This document shows, piece by piece, positions 22,528 through 33,299 of a stretch of DNA of 64,000 nt; positions within the stretch are counted from its first letter, which is position 1, and each line of letters starts with the position of its first letter. Location: NCBI GenBank assembly GCA_023548195.1, contig JAJHZJ010000496.1, positions 12,367,070 to 12,431,069 on the forward strand, given 5' to 3'. Source of the DNA: Bettongia penicillata ogilbyi (taxonomy: Eukaryota > Chordata > Mammalia > Diprotodontia > Potoroidae). Below the pieces are notes generated by a model. That model ran no database searches and was not told the origin of the DNA. It was given only the letters and a program-made list of their open reading frames with translations. The translations under genes were made by a program, and so were the position numbers.

Positions 22528-24248
22528 ATGATTCCACTCACCATCAGCACATGGAATGTGCACACACTAATAGACAACACAAAATCCAGTAGACCTGAAA
22601 GATGATCTGCTCTTGTTGCAAGAGAACTCAACAGGTATCACATCCAAATAGCTGCCCTGAGTGAAACAAGGTTGGCAAATGAAGGCCAGCTTACCGAAGT
22701 TAGAGCTGGATACACATTTTTCTGGAGTGGGCACAGTCAAGGGGAGTGCCATGAAGCTGGTGTGGGTTTTGAAATCAAAACTAATCTAGTCAGCAAGCTG
22801 ATATGCCTGCCAAAAGGAGTGAATGACAGGCTCATGACAATGTGATTGCTACTCACAGGAAAACTCCATGCCACCATCATCAGTGAGTATGCTCCCACCA
22901 TGACAAATCCTGATGAGGTCAAAGAAAAATTTTATGAAGATCTAGAGACCCTTATCACTGATGTGCCAAAAGAGGACAAAATTATAATTCTAGGTGACTT
23001 TAATACCAGAGTAGGCTCAGACTACCAGACTTGGCAGGGTGTCCTAGGGAGGAATAGAGTTGGAAACAGCAACAGCAATGATCATTTTCTGCTGAGGACT
23101 TGTTCATTGCATGACCTTCTCATCACCAACACTGTTTTCCATTTACCAAATGCAATAAAACTTCATAGGTGGACCCTTGCAGCAAACATTGGCATCTAAT
23201 AGACTATGTGATTGTAAGGAGAAGAGAAAGACAAGATGTGAGAGTGATGTGTTGTGCAGAGTGCTGGACTGATCATAGGCTTATCCTTTCCAAGTTAAAT
23301 ATTCACCTTCATCAAAAGTGCTGCCCCCAAGGCAAAATGACTACCAGAAGAATTAACATCAACAAATTAGAGCTCTTCTCTGAGCATGAGCAGTTTATTG
23401 CTAACTTGGAGGGAAAGTTGAGCCAACACACAGTTGGCAACAGTGGAACAGAAAAGGAGTGGGCAACTTTCAGAGATTTGGTGAACAGCACTGCATTTGC
23501 TCATCTGGGTCAGAATACTTGCAAACACCAATTCTGGTTTGATGAAAATGATGGGGAAATTCAGAAACTGCTAAACAAAAAAGAAGAACTCCGCAGGATA
23601 TACCAGTAGGATAGTTCATCCACCTCTAAGAAGGTAGCATTTAATTCCATCAAAAGCAAAGTACAAGCAAAGCTTAGAGAGATGCAGGATTCCTGGCTCA
23701 GTAAGAAGGCAAATGAAATTCAGTTTTGTACTGATAGTAACAATCCAAAGAACTTTTATGATTCCCTAAAAGCTATTTATGGACCAAAAACCTATAGTGC
23801 ATCACAACTACTCAGTGCTGATGAAGCCACATTGATTAGTGATAAGAACAGGATCCCAGAGAGATGGGCTGAACACTTCCATAGTGTTCTCAACAGACCA
23901 TCATCAGTCAATGCTGAGGTCATTGACAGTTTACCTCAGGTTGAAGTCATTCCCTCTCTAGTTGAAGCTCCAACTGAAGAAAAAGTTTTGAGGGCCATTA
24001 GGCTCCTTTCATGTGACAAAGCACCTGGTGCTGATTCTATTCCAGTTGAGATTTATAAGGTAGGGGATCCATTGCTCATACAAAAAGCTGACATATTTTC
24101 CAGGTTATATGGCAAGAGAAGTTTATTCCTCCAGGAGTTCATGGATGTCTCCATTGTCCATCTTTATAAAGGTAAAGGAAATGGGGCAGGTGATCACATG
24201 GTGGTCAGAAGAAGCAATACAAGGACACTCTCAATGTCTCTCTCATGA
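22528..24248 (+). pseudogene. broken RTE ORF: AP endonuclease and start of RT
   Basis: Starts at the ATG of 'MIPLTISTWNV', an endonuclease-type start. The AP-endonuclease motifs visible are 'STWNVHTL', 'AALSETRL', 'ILGDFNTRVG' and, after a frameshift near 23180, 'HWHLIDYV' and 'TDHRLILSKL'. An in-frame stop lies near 22843 and another at 23607. The last frame (23682-24248) carries 'DKAPGADSIPVEI' and 'VHLYKGKGNG', the RT entry, then jumps directly to C-terminal-region sequence. An internal deletion has removed the catalytic RT motifs. Not functional. Confidence 0.85.
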
Positions 24249-24249
24249 A

Positions 24250-24552
24250 CTTTGAATTTGACTGTGCAACAAGGGAGACACTGGCACAGGACTGCTCAGC
24301 ATGATGTGCCCACATCAGAAAGGGTGCTGTGCACTATGAGCAAAGCAGAATTGAGACAGCACAAAGTAAATGTAGGATGCATAAATTTGGAGTATCCATT
24401 CCAAATATTCACACAGACTATCTGTGCCCAACCTGTGGTAGAGCATTCTGAGCTCATATTGGTCTGATCAGCCACAGACGGACACACTGAAACTTCACTT
24501 TATTGTGGTGATGTCATTTTGGTCCTCTTCTAGGATGAAGGACAGCAACCAA
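24250..24552 (+). pseudogene. RTE C-terminal remnant and 3' UTR
   Basis: Wording such as 'RHWHRTAQHDVPT' matches the inverted copy ('RHWHRTTQHGVPT' at 25414-25701 on the - strand). The 3' end is shared with 25177. Confidence 0.75.
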
Positions 24553-24948
24553 CCAATAACTTCTGAGTTGAGAACTCATATTGAGACTCATCACAGACTA
24601 CTTTCCTGTGGTGTTACTGTGCCCTGACTCCAGTTCAGCATAGGCACATGGGATACCTGAAGGGACACATGCCACTCTCTTTCTTGACTGCCTTCCTGAG
24701 CAGGTCCTTTAAGCAACAGAGTACACAACAAGAGATTAAACTGCAGAGTATGGCAAACATGCTACTAAACCTTTCACTCTCTCCTTATTTGGAATTACAT
24801 AATAATAACTAACATTTATGCATCACTTCATGAATCACTTTGCATGTATCATCCCATTTGATTCTCACAACAACCCTGTGAGATAGGTGTTAACATTATC
24901 CCCATCTGGTAGAAGAGGAAACTAAGGCTGAGAAAGCATAGCCATTAG

Positions 24949-24953
24949 GTGTC
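24949..24953. repeat. LTR target-site duplication, left copy
   Basis: GTGTC, repeated exactly at 26007-26011 on the other side of the LTR. Confidence 0.75.
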
Positions 24954-26006
24954 TGTAGCAGCAAGCACAGGAGGGTGTGCTGCACAGGTTCTTAGGCTAC
25001 TTTTATAAAAGGAAAGCAACTTTTGAGGGGTCAACAATCTTCTTTAATCACTTATACCAACAGAGAAAAATGCAAACTGAGAAATGAAGACCAACAGACA
25101 GGGCTCCTAACTGTCTGACCATAAGTAATACATACATCACAGATTAACAGACAGATCCAACTGCCTGACCATAAGTGGTTGGTTGTTGTCCTTCGTCTTT
25201 GAAAAGCACCAAAATGACCTCACCACTATAAAGTGAAATTTCAGTGTGTCCAACTGTGGTTGATCAGACCAATATAAGCTCAGAATGCTCTACCACAGGT
25301 TGGGCACAGATAGTCCATATGAATATTTGGGGTAGATATCCCAAATTTGCGCATCCTGTGCTTACTTTGTGCTGTATCAATTCTGTTTTGCTCAAAGAGC
25401 ACAGCACCTTTTCTTATGTGGGCACACCATGCTGAGTGGTCCTGTGCCAATGTCTCCCATGTTGCACAGTCAAATCCAACATTCTTGAGAGAGACCTTGA
25501 GAGTGTCCTTATATTGTTTCTTCTGGCCACTATGTAATTGCCTGCCCCATGCAAGTTCTCCATAAAATAGTCTTTTTGACAAGTGTATATTTTGCATTTG
25601 AACAACGTGGCCAGCCCATTGGAGTTGCACTCTCTGAAGCATAGTTTGAATACTTGGCAGTTCAACTTGAGCAAGGACTTCAGTGTCTGATACCTTATCA
25701 TGCCAGGTGATCCTCAGAATTTTCCTAAGACAGTTCAAATGGAAGCAGTTTAGTTTCCTGGCATGGCGTTGGTAGACTGTCCATGTTTTACAAGCATATA
25801 ACAATGAAGTCAGCACAACAGCTCTGTAGACTCCTCAGAGTCTACACACATACATACACACATGCATCATGACCCAGTGCCTCATTAATTAACAAAAGGT
25901 GTGGGTCTTCCTATAAAATGAGCCTCCCCTAATCAAGCTTCCCTTAATGGGCTTCACCTGAGGCCTATTAATGGGGAGTGGGGAAAGATCTTTAACTCCC
26001 ATTACA
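24954..26006 (-). mobile_element. solo ERV LTR (copy B), interrupted by RTE
   Basis: On the - strand it begins TGTAATGGGAG at 26006 and ends TGCTACA at 24954, flanked by exact 5-bp GTGTC duplications. The 24954-25176 and 25836-26006 parts align with copy A at 13272-13845 ('gaaagcaacttttga', 'cagacagatccaact', 'cccctaatcaagctt'). About 190 bp of LTR equivalent to 13545-13735 is missing at the RTE insertion point. Confidence 0.8.
25177..25835 (-). mobile_element. 5'-truncated RTE LINE, inverted, nested in LTR B
   Basis: Its 3' end ('tggttggttgttgtccttcg' on +) is the reverse complement of the end of the RTE at 24552. The - strand frame 25280-25816 (178 codons) encodes the region after the RT core: 'LLYACKTWTVYQRH', 'QLQWAGHVVQMQ' and 'CPTCGRAF', typical of RTE ORF C-termini. 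It is unusually open for its age, but truncated upstream of any RT motif and dead. Confidence 0.88.
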
Positions 26007-26011
26007 GTGTC
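26007..26011. repeat. LTR target-site duplication, right copy
   Basis: GTGTC, matching 24949-24953. Confidence 0.75.
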
Positions 26012-26092
26012 TGAGGTGATATTTGATCCCAGGTCTGCTGACTCCAACTTTCACTCTCTATGTAACTTTCACTCTCTATGTCACATATAGTA

Positions 26093-26540
26093 CCAAGATG
26101 GGGTGAGTTGATATCAGTAATCCAAGAATCTGTATGAGCATCGTAATGGTTTTTTTTTCTTTCTTTCTCTGTGTTTAAAATAGTATGATGACTGTAGCCA
26201 AACTGGGGAGCTTTTTTGAGAGACTATCTCAAATTTTTTTCTTCTTTACATTGATGGGGCACTACCTTCTATTATAATATCGTTAGTGGGATGAGGATGA
26301 AGGAAGAGAAGGCATGGGTGTGAGAGAGATTGAGGAGGTGTGATCAACAAGACTTGACGGCCATGGGATGGAGGAGGTGAGACAGTGACACCAAGGTGGT
26401 GAAGACAGATGCCTTAAGGAACCATTGACAGGAAGAGCAAAATTGGAAGGAGGAACATGTTTTTTTTGGGATAACAAATTTTATTTTGGATATATTGAGT
26501 GGGAGATGCCAGTGAGAGATGCCAATTCCGTGAGAAGCGT
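26093..26540. other. unassigned stretch; no gene seen
   Basis: No repeat or exon recognised. Confidence 0.35.
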
Positions 26541-26544
26541 AGTG

Positions 26545-26810
26545 GGCAATGTGTCAGATTTTAAGTCAGAAGATTTGGGTTCAAATCTTATATCAGTTAC
26601 TTTCTCTTTGTCTAATGGTGGGAAAGTCATTGCAACTTCGAGTGCTTCAGTCTCATCACCTGTAAAATGATGAGAATGGTGTTTGAAGTTGTTCAAGTGC
26701 ATTGATGACCCCACAGCAGAAGCAGGATGTGTCAGCACACCCAGGCTCCTGGAATGACAATGCTTTACAGGGTCATTGTGAGGAAAGAGTTTTGCAAAAC
26801 TTTTAGTCTT
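26545..26810 (+). repeat. MIR SINE
   Basis: 'tcagattttaagtcagaaga', 'tttgggttcaaatcttatat', 'cagtctcatcacctgtaaaa', then 'gggtcattgtgaggaaagag' after an interruption. The long - strand open frame 26481-27059 runs through this MIR and the adjoining L3 and is not a gene. Confidence 0.65.
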
Positions 26811-26974
26811 AAAGAGATGCAAGTCATCCTTTCCAGATAGGGAAGGTCCTGTACCTGTGTCAGGGCTATGAATTCCAAATGTGCTCAATGAATGTTTGTT
26901 GTGTGAATGAATAAATGAATGAATGGAATCCAGGTCGTTGGAGATGTTCTGATTCCTTTGGGTAATATAATTAT

Positions 26975-27155
26975 GGAACCCCAGATTTTTACAGCTGGAA
27001 GGGACCTCATTGGCCACGTTGTCAATATATATCTGAAAGGAGTCTCCAGTATAACACACTCAACAAGTAGTCATCCAGCATCTACCTGTAGACCCTCAAG
27101 GAGGGGCCCACACCCCTCAAGGTGGCCTATTCCATTTTTAGACAGCATTAGCGGG
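26975..27155 (-). repeat. L3/CR1 3' fragment
   Basis: 'acagctggaagggacctcat', 'tgtagaccctcaaggagggg', 'cctattccatttttagacag', antisense L3 3' end, broken off where a second copy begins. Confidence 0.75.
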
Positions 27156-27159
27156 TTTT

Positions 27160-27605
27160 GGAGCAGCACAGAATCTTAGAATTGGAAGGGACCTCATATT
27201 CCATCTAGTCAAATCTGAACAAGAATCCTTTTTACAACATTCCTAAAAAGTGCTCTTTTAGATCTCCAGGAATGAGGAATTCACCACTTCAGAGGCAGCC
27301 CTTTTCACTTTGGGATAGTTCTAATTGTTGGCAAATTTTTCCTGATGTTGAACCAAATTCTATCTTCCTGAAACTTTTGCCCATTGTTCCAAGGTCTTCA
27401 TTCCAGATCTAAGCAAAACAAGCTTAGTTCCTTTCCCATGTGTCTTCTTGTCCCAGAACACAGCTCTTAGACTCTCACTGCTGAGTCTTCTTTTCTCAGG
27501 CTCAATGTAACTAGTTTCCTTGGCCAATCTTCATTTCACATGATCTCCAATTTCTTCCCTGCCCTAATTCCCCTCTACTAGACTTGCTTTATTGGAAACA
27601 TCATG
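27160..27605 (-). repeat. L3/CR1 3' fragment, second copy in tandem
   Basis: Restarts with 'aatcttagaattggaaggga', then 'tctaattgttggcaaat', 'cccattgttccaaggtcttc' and 'ctttcccatgtgtcttcttg'. Same orientation as the preceding copy. Confidence 0.75.
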
Positions 27606-27714
27606 TTCTAGGAAGCCTAATTCATTAGCCATGTGCAGCAGGGATTGGCAGGAAGGAATGAGTACATTTAGGCAGGTGTTACCAATAGAATAAAATCAAG
27701 ATGATGAGCAAAAA

Positions 27715-28040
27715 AACACACATTTATTAAGCTTCTATGAGGTGCCAGGCACTGTGCCAAGAGCTTTACAAATATTATTTCATTTGACTCACAATCCTGG
27801 GATGTAGATTATTGTTATCTCCATTTCACAGTTGAGGAAACTGAGGCAGACAGAGATTTAAGTGACTTGTTCAGAGTTACGTAGTGAAGTGGACATTATT
27901 CCTTCCTAATTGACTTTTGCCTGTGATTTATTAATTCTGTGCATTTCAATAGCACATCTGAGGCCACACTTACACTCAAGTCTTCCTGACTCCTGGTTTA
28001 GGGCTTTATCAACTGTGCCACCTGGATGCTTGATGGGGGT
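27715..28040 (-). repeat. MIR/CORE-SINE with a small internal interruption
   Basis: 'gaggtgccaggcactgtgcc', 'ttcacagttgaggaaactga' and 'gttcagagttacgtagtgaa', then 27895-27960 unrelated, then 'gtcttcctgactcctggttt' to 'aactgtgccacctggatgct'. Confidence 0.7.
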
Positions 28041-28194
28041 ATGGATTCACAAATCTTAGTGCTGAGAGAGAACTGAAGACACTATACTATGGAGTTCAGC
28101 TCTTCTGGTTTGGGGAAATTAAGAAATTTTTACCTTTAATTACAGAGAAAACAAATGAAACTCTATGCAGTGATTTATCTAGCTTTTAGATGGT

Positions 28195-28217
28195 AATGTG
28201 GTGTGTGTGTGTGTGTA
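28195..28217 (+). repeat. short (TG)n tract
   Basis: Ten TG units. Confidence 0.9.
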
Positions 28218-28374
28218 GAATTCAGTTCTGTGTTGTAGTGAAGTGCTTTTTCCCACCACCAAACTGCTAATCAGTTAGAATTGTGACCATAAACAAAGAA
28301 GAGGATGGATATGAGATTCAGTGGAGGAGGAATTTAATAGGAATGAGGGACAATGAGAGGGAGAAGTGGAGGAT

Positions 28375-28610
28375 GACTCGGAATCTTGGAATTGGAAGAG
28401 GCCATCTAGTCCAGTCTATAATGAAGAGCACCCGGTTAACCTACGAAACAAGTGACTTACATGTAGACCTCTTTTGATGGAGAACATACTCCCCCCTGAT
28501 GCAGCCCAGGACACTTTTGAGTAATCCTAATTGTTGAATATTTTTTTTTATCTTGTATTGACCTCCTCCTTGTCACTTTGGTGCATTGTTCATGCCCTAC
28601 CCCCAGCTTT
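28375..28610 (-). repeat. L3/CR1 3' fragment
   Basis: 'aatcttggaattggaagagg', 'catgtagacctcttttgatg' and 'taatcctaattgttgaata' follow the antisense L3 order, decayed. Confidence 0.6.
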
Positions 28611-29370
28611 TCATGTGTGTTTGCTGCAGGCTAAGTCCCAAGGGGATAAGCCAAAAAAACCTGGGGAAAAAACCATTTTTTCATGGGCCAAAATGAGATG
28701 TTGTGGAGTCTCAGAATGTTGGAAAGCTTGGTGAGGGGAAGTGATGAGTTTGACTTGAGACACGCTGAGTTTTAGATGTAAAGGTATTCTATTCGTGCTG
28801 AACCAATCAGAACCAATCAGAAATATGGCCCTACAGCTCAGGTGAATGATCAAGATTGGAGAGGTCAGTCTGACAGTCATCTGTTTAGAAAAAATTGTGA
28901 AAGTAGGTGAATACCTTGAGTGAGTAGGTCAGTTTTTTCTTTGTCATTTCCATAATGACTTCCCAGGGGAAAGGGGCTACGCCTTTTCCTTTTTCTGATA
29001 TATGTCACCTAGCAAAGTACCATAAGTAGGACATTTTGTACCATAAATAAGAAATTTGTGCATTTTGTACAAATCTTGTGGAGCAAATCCTATAAATTTT
29101 ACCTAGGGGAGAAACATGAAGCCAACCCTTTATTTAAGTGTAACGCTAAGAAATTGCTCTGTTAGGGAGGCAGAAACCTTAGGATATCACCTCAAGGACA
29201 CTTCTGGGGAGGCTGTGGTGCCCTCTGAATCCAGGGCCTTTGGGACTAAGTCCCTATCATGCTGTCTTGGTAGAGGCATCAGTACTATGCACACAGTAGT
29301 CTGTTTCTCTGTTTGTTTCTCATGAGAGAGTGCCATACACGCATATAATATACATGTAGTATATAACACT
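28611..29370. other. unique DNA; no gene seen
   Basis: No recognised repeat or exon. A short direct repeat 'gaaccaatcagaaccaatcag' lies near 28799. Confidence 0.35.
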
Positions 29371-29371
29371 A

Positions 29372-29372
<1 letters not shown>

Positions 29373-29403
<31 letters not shown>
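29373..29403 (+). repeat. (TG)n microsatellite
   Basis: About 15 TG units. Confidence 0.95.
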
Positions 29404-29406
<3 letters not shown>

Positions 29407-29544
29407 ATGATGCAATTCCAGCCAGTGTGGCAAGTCCATTCTCAGATAGAGGTAGAGCCGTTCAGCTCCACTAACCAAGCTAGATAAATCATCCCTAGCC
29501 TGACGGCACATCAATCTGCTATTACTGGTTAATCTTCTTTCTTT

Positions 29545-29840
29545 CTCTCTCTGTTAGATTACATTTACACTCGGGTGATTACCGATCAAGGGAGCACAGA
29601 ATTCTCAAGTAGCTTGATTCTTTGATCCAATTGCAATTTCTTACAAAGCCTGGCCCTGAGATACGTGTGACTTTTCCCAAATAAATGATAAATACGAATC
29701 GTGCTTTCTGATGGCTTGGATAAAGACTCACAGATATAGAGAGCAAGGTTGGTTTTTGTATCTCTATGCATTTTATCTGTCAATAAGCTGGCTGGGAATT
29801 TAGCGCTGGGGGCTGTGAATTCACACATTGCCACACAGTG
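29545..29840. promoter_or_regulatory. candidate conserved non-coding element
   Basis: Repeat-free, even base composition, several CpGs kept ('cactcgggtgattaccgatc', 'gatacgtgtgac', 'aatacgaatcgtgc', 'tttagcgctggg') in an otherwise CpG-poor region. No coherent ORF. Inferred from texture only. Confidence 0.3.
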
Positions 29841-29899
29841 ATAGAGATTCCCTTCCTCAGGCTTCTGACCATTGCCCCTTCGCCTGTGGTTCTACATAA

Positions 29900-30130
29900 A
29901 TGGAAGGAGTGGTGAAGGAGGCAGAGTTCTAGACTTGGCATCAGAATAATCTGTGTTCACATTCTTTATCTGACATTTGTTAGGTATGTAACCCAAGGTC
30001 AGTCACTTAACTTCTTTGAGATTCAGTCTCCTCATTTGTAAAATGAGGATGACACGAATGACCTCACAGGGTCATTGTCAAAAATCAAATGAGATCATGC
30101 AAGTGTAGAGATGTGGGGAGTTGGTTAGAA
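29900..30130 (+). repeat. MIR SINE
   Basis: 'aggaggcagagttctagact', 'aacccaaggtcagtcactta', 'cagtctcctcatttgtaaaa' and 'agggtcattgtcaaaaatca' in sense order. Confidence 0.8.
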
Positions 30131-30995
30131 CACCCTTGATCAATTAATTTCACCCTCCCTTGCCAACTTAGATGACAAAATCACAGAAGGGGAACATAAT
30201 GAAGACAGCAAAGAATTAATGAGTCAACTAAGTGAGCTGCAAAGTCATATCTGCATTCTGTTATCCCTTTAAGAACTGTGCCATAAAGAGCTATCCTTGA
30301 TGAAACGAAAGAGACATCTTGTCATTGGCTGGCAAAAGACTGGCCATATTCCCCATGGTCTGTAAAAGACAAGCTCGACAGCTCTGCGGATAGATAGTTG
30401 AGGCAGGGACACTTTGTGGAGTATGTCCTTGAAGCAGAGAAGACAACCGGCATAGAGAAAGCAGACAGAAAGAAGGACATACTAAACTCTAAAATTTAGG
30501 ATATGTGAATTATCTTGGTGTAGCCGCGTGGCCCATGGTTTGAATCAGGGGAGCATCAGAATGGACAGAATCATAACATAGCAGCAAAAATAATTTTTAT
30601 TAAAGGGAATAAACTCACTTTTCCTGCAGCAGGAGAAAGCCTGGCTTGGTGACTGCCTCCAGGGGAACGTTTTGGCCTCACTTGATCGATTGAGATAGAT
30701 TTCCATAAGCTGAATTTGGGTAGTTACTTTTATTCAAACCACTGTGAGTATGCAACCTAGGTCTCCCAGTAGTTACTACAGATAAGTGATTCAGCTGATG
30801 AGCCAGGTGGTCACTACCTGGTTAAGCAGGAATTAATCATTATAGTTGAAACCAATAACACCCCATCTTTCCATGTGATGAATCTGCAGATTCCTTGTCT
30901 GGATACAGTTGGCCTGGTGTGTTTACTCCCTGTATGCAATTCCAGTTCTAGGAGAGGTGGAGTTGATCTTTGTATTTGAATGTCTTAGAGTTAAG
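30131..30995. other. unique DNA; no gene seen
   Basis: No repeat family or exon recognised. Confidence 0.35.
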
Positions 30996-30999
30996 ACCA

Positions 31000-31255
31000 A
31001 GAGGCTGGCTGGTCTACTGGAAAGAGAACCAGCCTCTTGTTCTGGAAGACCTGGGTTCAAGTCTTTTCTCTAATGTACATTGGCTGTGTAACCCCAAGTA
31101 AATCACTAGTGCCCCAGGAAATTCTCCAAGACTATAAATTTCAGAGTAGGTGCCAATCCATGTTGCTGAGGGAGCTTTCTCCCTGGGATTTCCCTCCTCC
31201 AACGAAATTACCTGTCTGGGCAGAAACCTCCCACAAAAATGAATAGGTTCTGACC
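31000..31255 (+). repeat. marsupial SINE, near full length
   Basis: 'ctggctggtctactggaaag', 'gaagacctgggttcaagtct', 'tggctgtgtaaccccaagta', then the tail 'gcaatcc'-like block, 'ggagctttctccctgggat' and 'caacgaaattacctgtc'. Confidence 0.75.
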
Positions 31256-31429
31256 TGTGCACAAATTGTACCTCCTTTTCCTGGGTATCACTTGTATACG
31301 AAACAGCTTGGAGGGAAATGAATTTTTGGAGGGGAATGAAATTTTTGTGCTAAGTCTGGAAGACCCCTGGATCCCTCCCATTGTCAGAAAGTGGCCCTCA
31401 TTTTGACAGCTGCCTCCAAAGGCCACATT

Positions 31430-31870
31430 TGAGGTGTTTTCTCAAACTCTGAGGCTGCTGGGGGCTGTCCCCTTTCAGAGTCTATCCTATTTTAAAAACC
31501 TATACAAATATCCATGCCCTCCCACATTTTTCCAGGCTGTGCAAAGTCTGAGTTCTGCAAAACCTGTGCATCCCAGACATCAGGAAGAGGAGTGTCAGGA
31601 GAGTTCAATGCCAGCATTTTTTCGCTTCTAAAAGATTTGTTGTGAAATTCTGCATGCATCAGACAGTTGGTTGCCTTTCCATCAGGGTGCATACTTGCAG
31701 AACATAAGGGTAAGAGTTGGACCCAGAATTCAACAGGAGGAGCAGTGCAGGCTGTATTATTTTGGGGGAATTGTGTAGTTCTTTTGATAACCACAAGCTT
31801 CTCTAAGAAATAAAAAGCCTGACTTTTTCCAGAACGATGTTCTGTCATTGCTGTGTGTCCGTGAGTCTTG
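31430..31870 (+). other. possible LTR-like segment
   Basis: No named family recognised. 'ctaagaaataaaaagcctga' (AATAAA) near 31803, followed by a GT/TGTC-rich stretch and 'tgtgtccgtgagtc', resembles an LTR R-U5 end. No target-site duplication found by eye. Confidence 0.25.
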
Positions 31871-31904
31871 CAGTACTAAGTATCTGAGAAATTAGTTTGT
31901 ATCC

Positions 31905-32015
31905 CTTGGAGGGCAATGGAGAGGCACATCAAGCTGCAGCCCACAACACAAGGGACACTATGAAGAAGAAACAGAGTGAAGGATGTCATCAGGGAAATGA
32001 AGGGGCTAATGATGG
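31905..32015 (+). repeat. RTE-like C-terminal fragment
   Basis: 'gggcaatggagaggcacatc' and 'gaaggatgtcatcagggaaat' align with 'gggcaatggagaggtgtatt' and 'aaagataccatcaaagaaat' at 50131-50218. Confidence 0.5.
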
Positions 32016-32194
32016 CTTGAGTCAAGAACAAGAAATAACAGCTAGATGTCCTGACTTCTGTATTAATTCCCGCCGCCCCCAGTGTCAAAAGAAATGGAGG
32101 AAGGCCTCTAGCCTTCTAACCTACTGGGAACTTGTGGGGTGGGAGATTGTGCAGGATTGGCAGGCCTAGATGGGTCTGCTCTTTCAGAAGGACT

Positions 32195-32450
32195 GTCCAA
32201 AGTAATGAGATAATAATAGCTAGCCTTTATGTAGCATTTTAAGGTTTGAAGGACACTTTAAGGTTCAACAACCCCTAGATGTAGATCCTCCTACTATCCT
32301 CATTTTATAAGTGGGGGAAACTGAGGATGAGTAAGTTGAAGTGACTTGCCCAGGGCCATGCAACTGGTAAGTGTTTGAGGCAGGGTTTTAAACTCAAGTC
32401 TTCCTGACTCCAAGCCCAGCACTCTGTTCACAGGCCACCTAGATGCCAGA
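32195..32450 (-). repeat. marsupial CORE-SINE
   Basis: 'gtggggaaactgaggatgag'-type block, 'cttgcccagggccatgcaac', 'agtcttcctgactccaagcc' and 'ggccacctagatgcc', antisense with the head at the right. Confidence 0.8.
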
Positions 32451-32559
32451 TCCATTTGAAATATCAAAAAATAATTATATGTAACATTTTTTCGGCAGAA
32501 ATAAGATTTAATTTCTTCTATTTTGGTTCAGAATTATGTTTATCATGGGAGAATTTTAT

Positions 32560-32840
32560 GTGGAGCATAAACATTACAGCATTGAAGAGTGGATAGGGTG
32601 AAGACCTGAGTTTAAATCCTGCTCCTCATGCTTTTTACCTGTAACTTTTGAGTTCCTTTCCAGTTCTAGAATTTTGAATGTTGAATTTAGAGTTAGAAAG
32701 GCCTGGGTTTGGATCCTGCTTATGACACTAACCAGCTTTGTGACTCTGGAAAGTAAGTTAACCTCTAAGTTCCTCAGACAACTCTGGGGGCTTTATCTAG
32801 TAAGGCATAGCTAAGATGTGCTCTGCGTCCCATCCCAGAG
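32560..32840 (+). repeat. two partial SINEs
   Basis: 32570-32660 'gaagacctgagtttaaatcc' and 32680-32840 'ttagaaaggcctgggtttgg' with 'agctttgtgactctggaaag', both sense. Confidence 0.6.
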
Positions 32841-33299
32841 ACCAGTGTTGATGGGATTTGTTTCAGGACCAGAGTGTTTTGTTGCTAAGTTTGTGTGAGG
32901 CTGTTAGAATGCATTTAGATTTCTGGGCAATTTTTACATTTTGTTATCATTTAAATTATATAGCATTTAGAACTGTGCTGGAAAATACTTAATTGTTGAT
33001 CGAGGAATTATTCTTTGGAACACAATTTCTGCACTACTGATGGGAAGCTGACAAAGTTCCACAGCAACAAAGAAGATCTTTTCAATTCAAATTCTGTTAA
33101 AAGAATAATATTGAGGAAGTGATATGGGTGAAACTTATACCCCTTTGCTTTTGTCAGGGAAGTGAGGGAGGGGCTCTGGAATGAATTATACATTGTTGGA
33201 CAGGTTTGTTTTGCTTAAATAGACTTTTTTTTTTTTAACAAGAGAAGCTCTGGGAGGGAAGAATCTGTTACAGAAACACATGTCAAGGAAAGGATTAAT

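Larger units (their letters stand above)
21815..24552 (+). mobile_element. RTE-clade LINE with deleted RT core
   Basis: The 5' region (about 21815-22527) shares wording with RTE-derived SINEs ('catccactgcatcctgaacc', 'ggagagagtgaggctgatga'). The coding part starts near 22528. The 3' end is 'aggatgaaggacagcaacca'. About 2.7 kb survives. An intact RTE is, from general knowledge of the clade, somewhat over 3 kb. The RT catalytic core is absent. Confidence 0.85.
24785..26092 (-). repeat. MIR SINE split by an LTR
   Basis: Left half 24785-24948 ('cctgtgagataggtgttaac', 'gaagaggaaactaaggctga') and right half 26012-26092 ('gatatttgatcccaggtctg') are two parts of one antisense MIR. The LTR at 24954-26006 and its 5-bp duplication lie between them. 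Confidence 0.8.

Noticed and set aside
13272..26006. Provirus bounded by the two LTRs
   Set aside because: Each LTR has its own target-site duplication and the interval holds L2, MIR and RTE but no retroviral gag, pol or env.
26481..27059. 192-codon open frame on the - strand
   Set aside because: It crosses a MIR, unique DNA and an L3 fragment; the peptide shows no domain and the frame is accidental.
31492..31848. 118-codon open frame on the - strand
   Set aside because: Lies over a possible LTR-like segment; no domain or start context.
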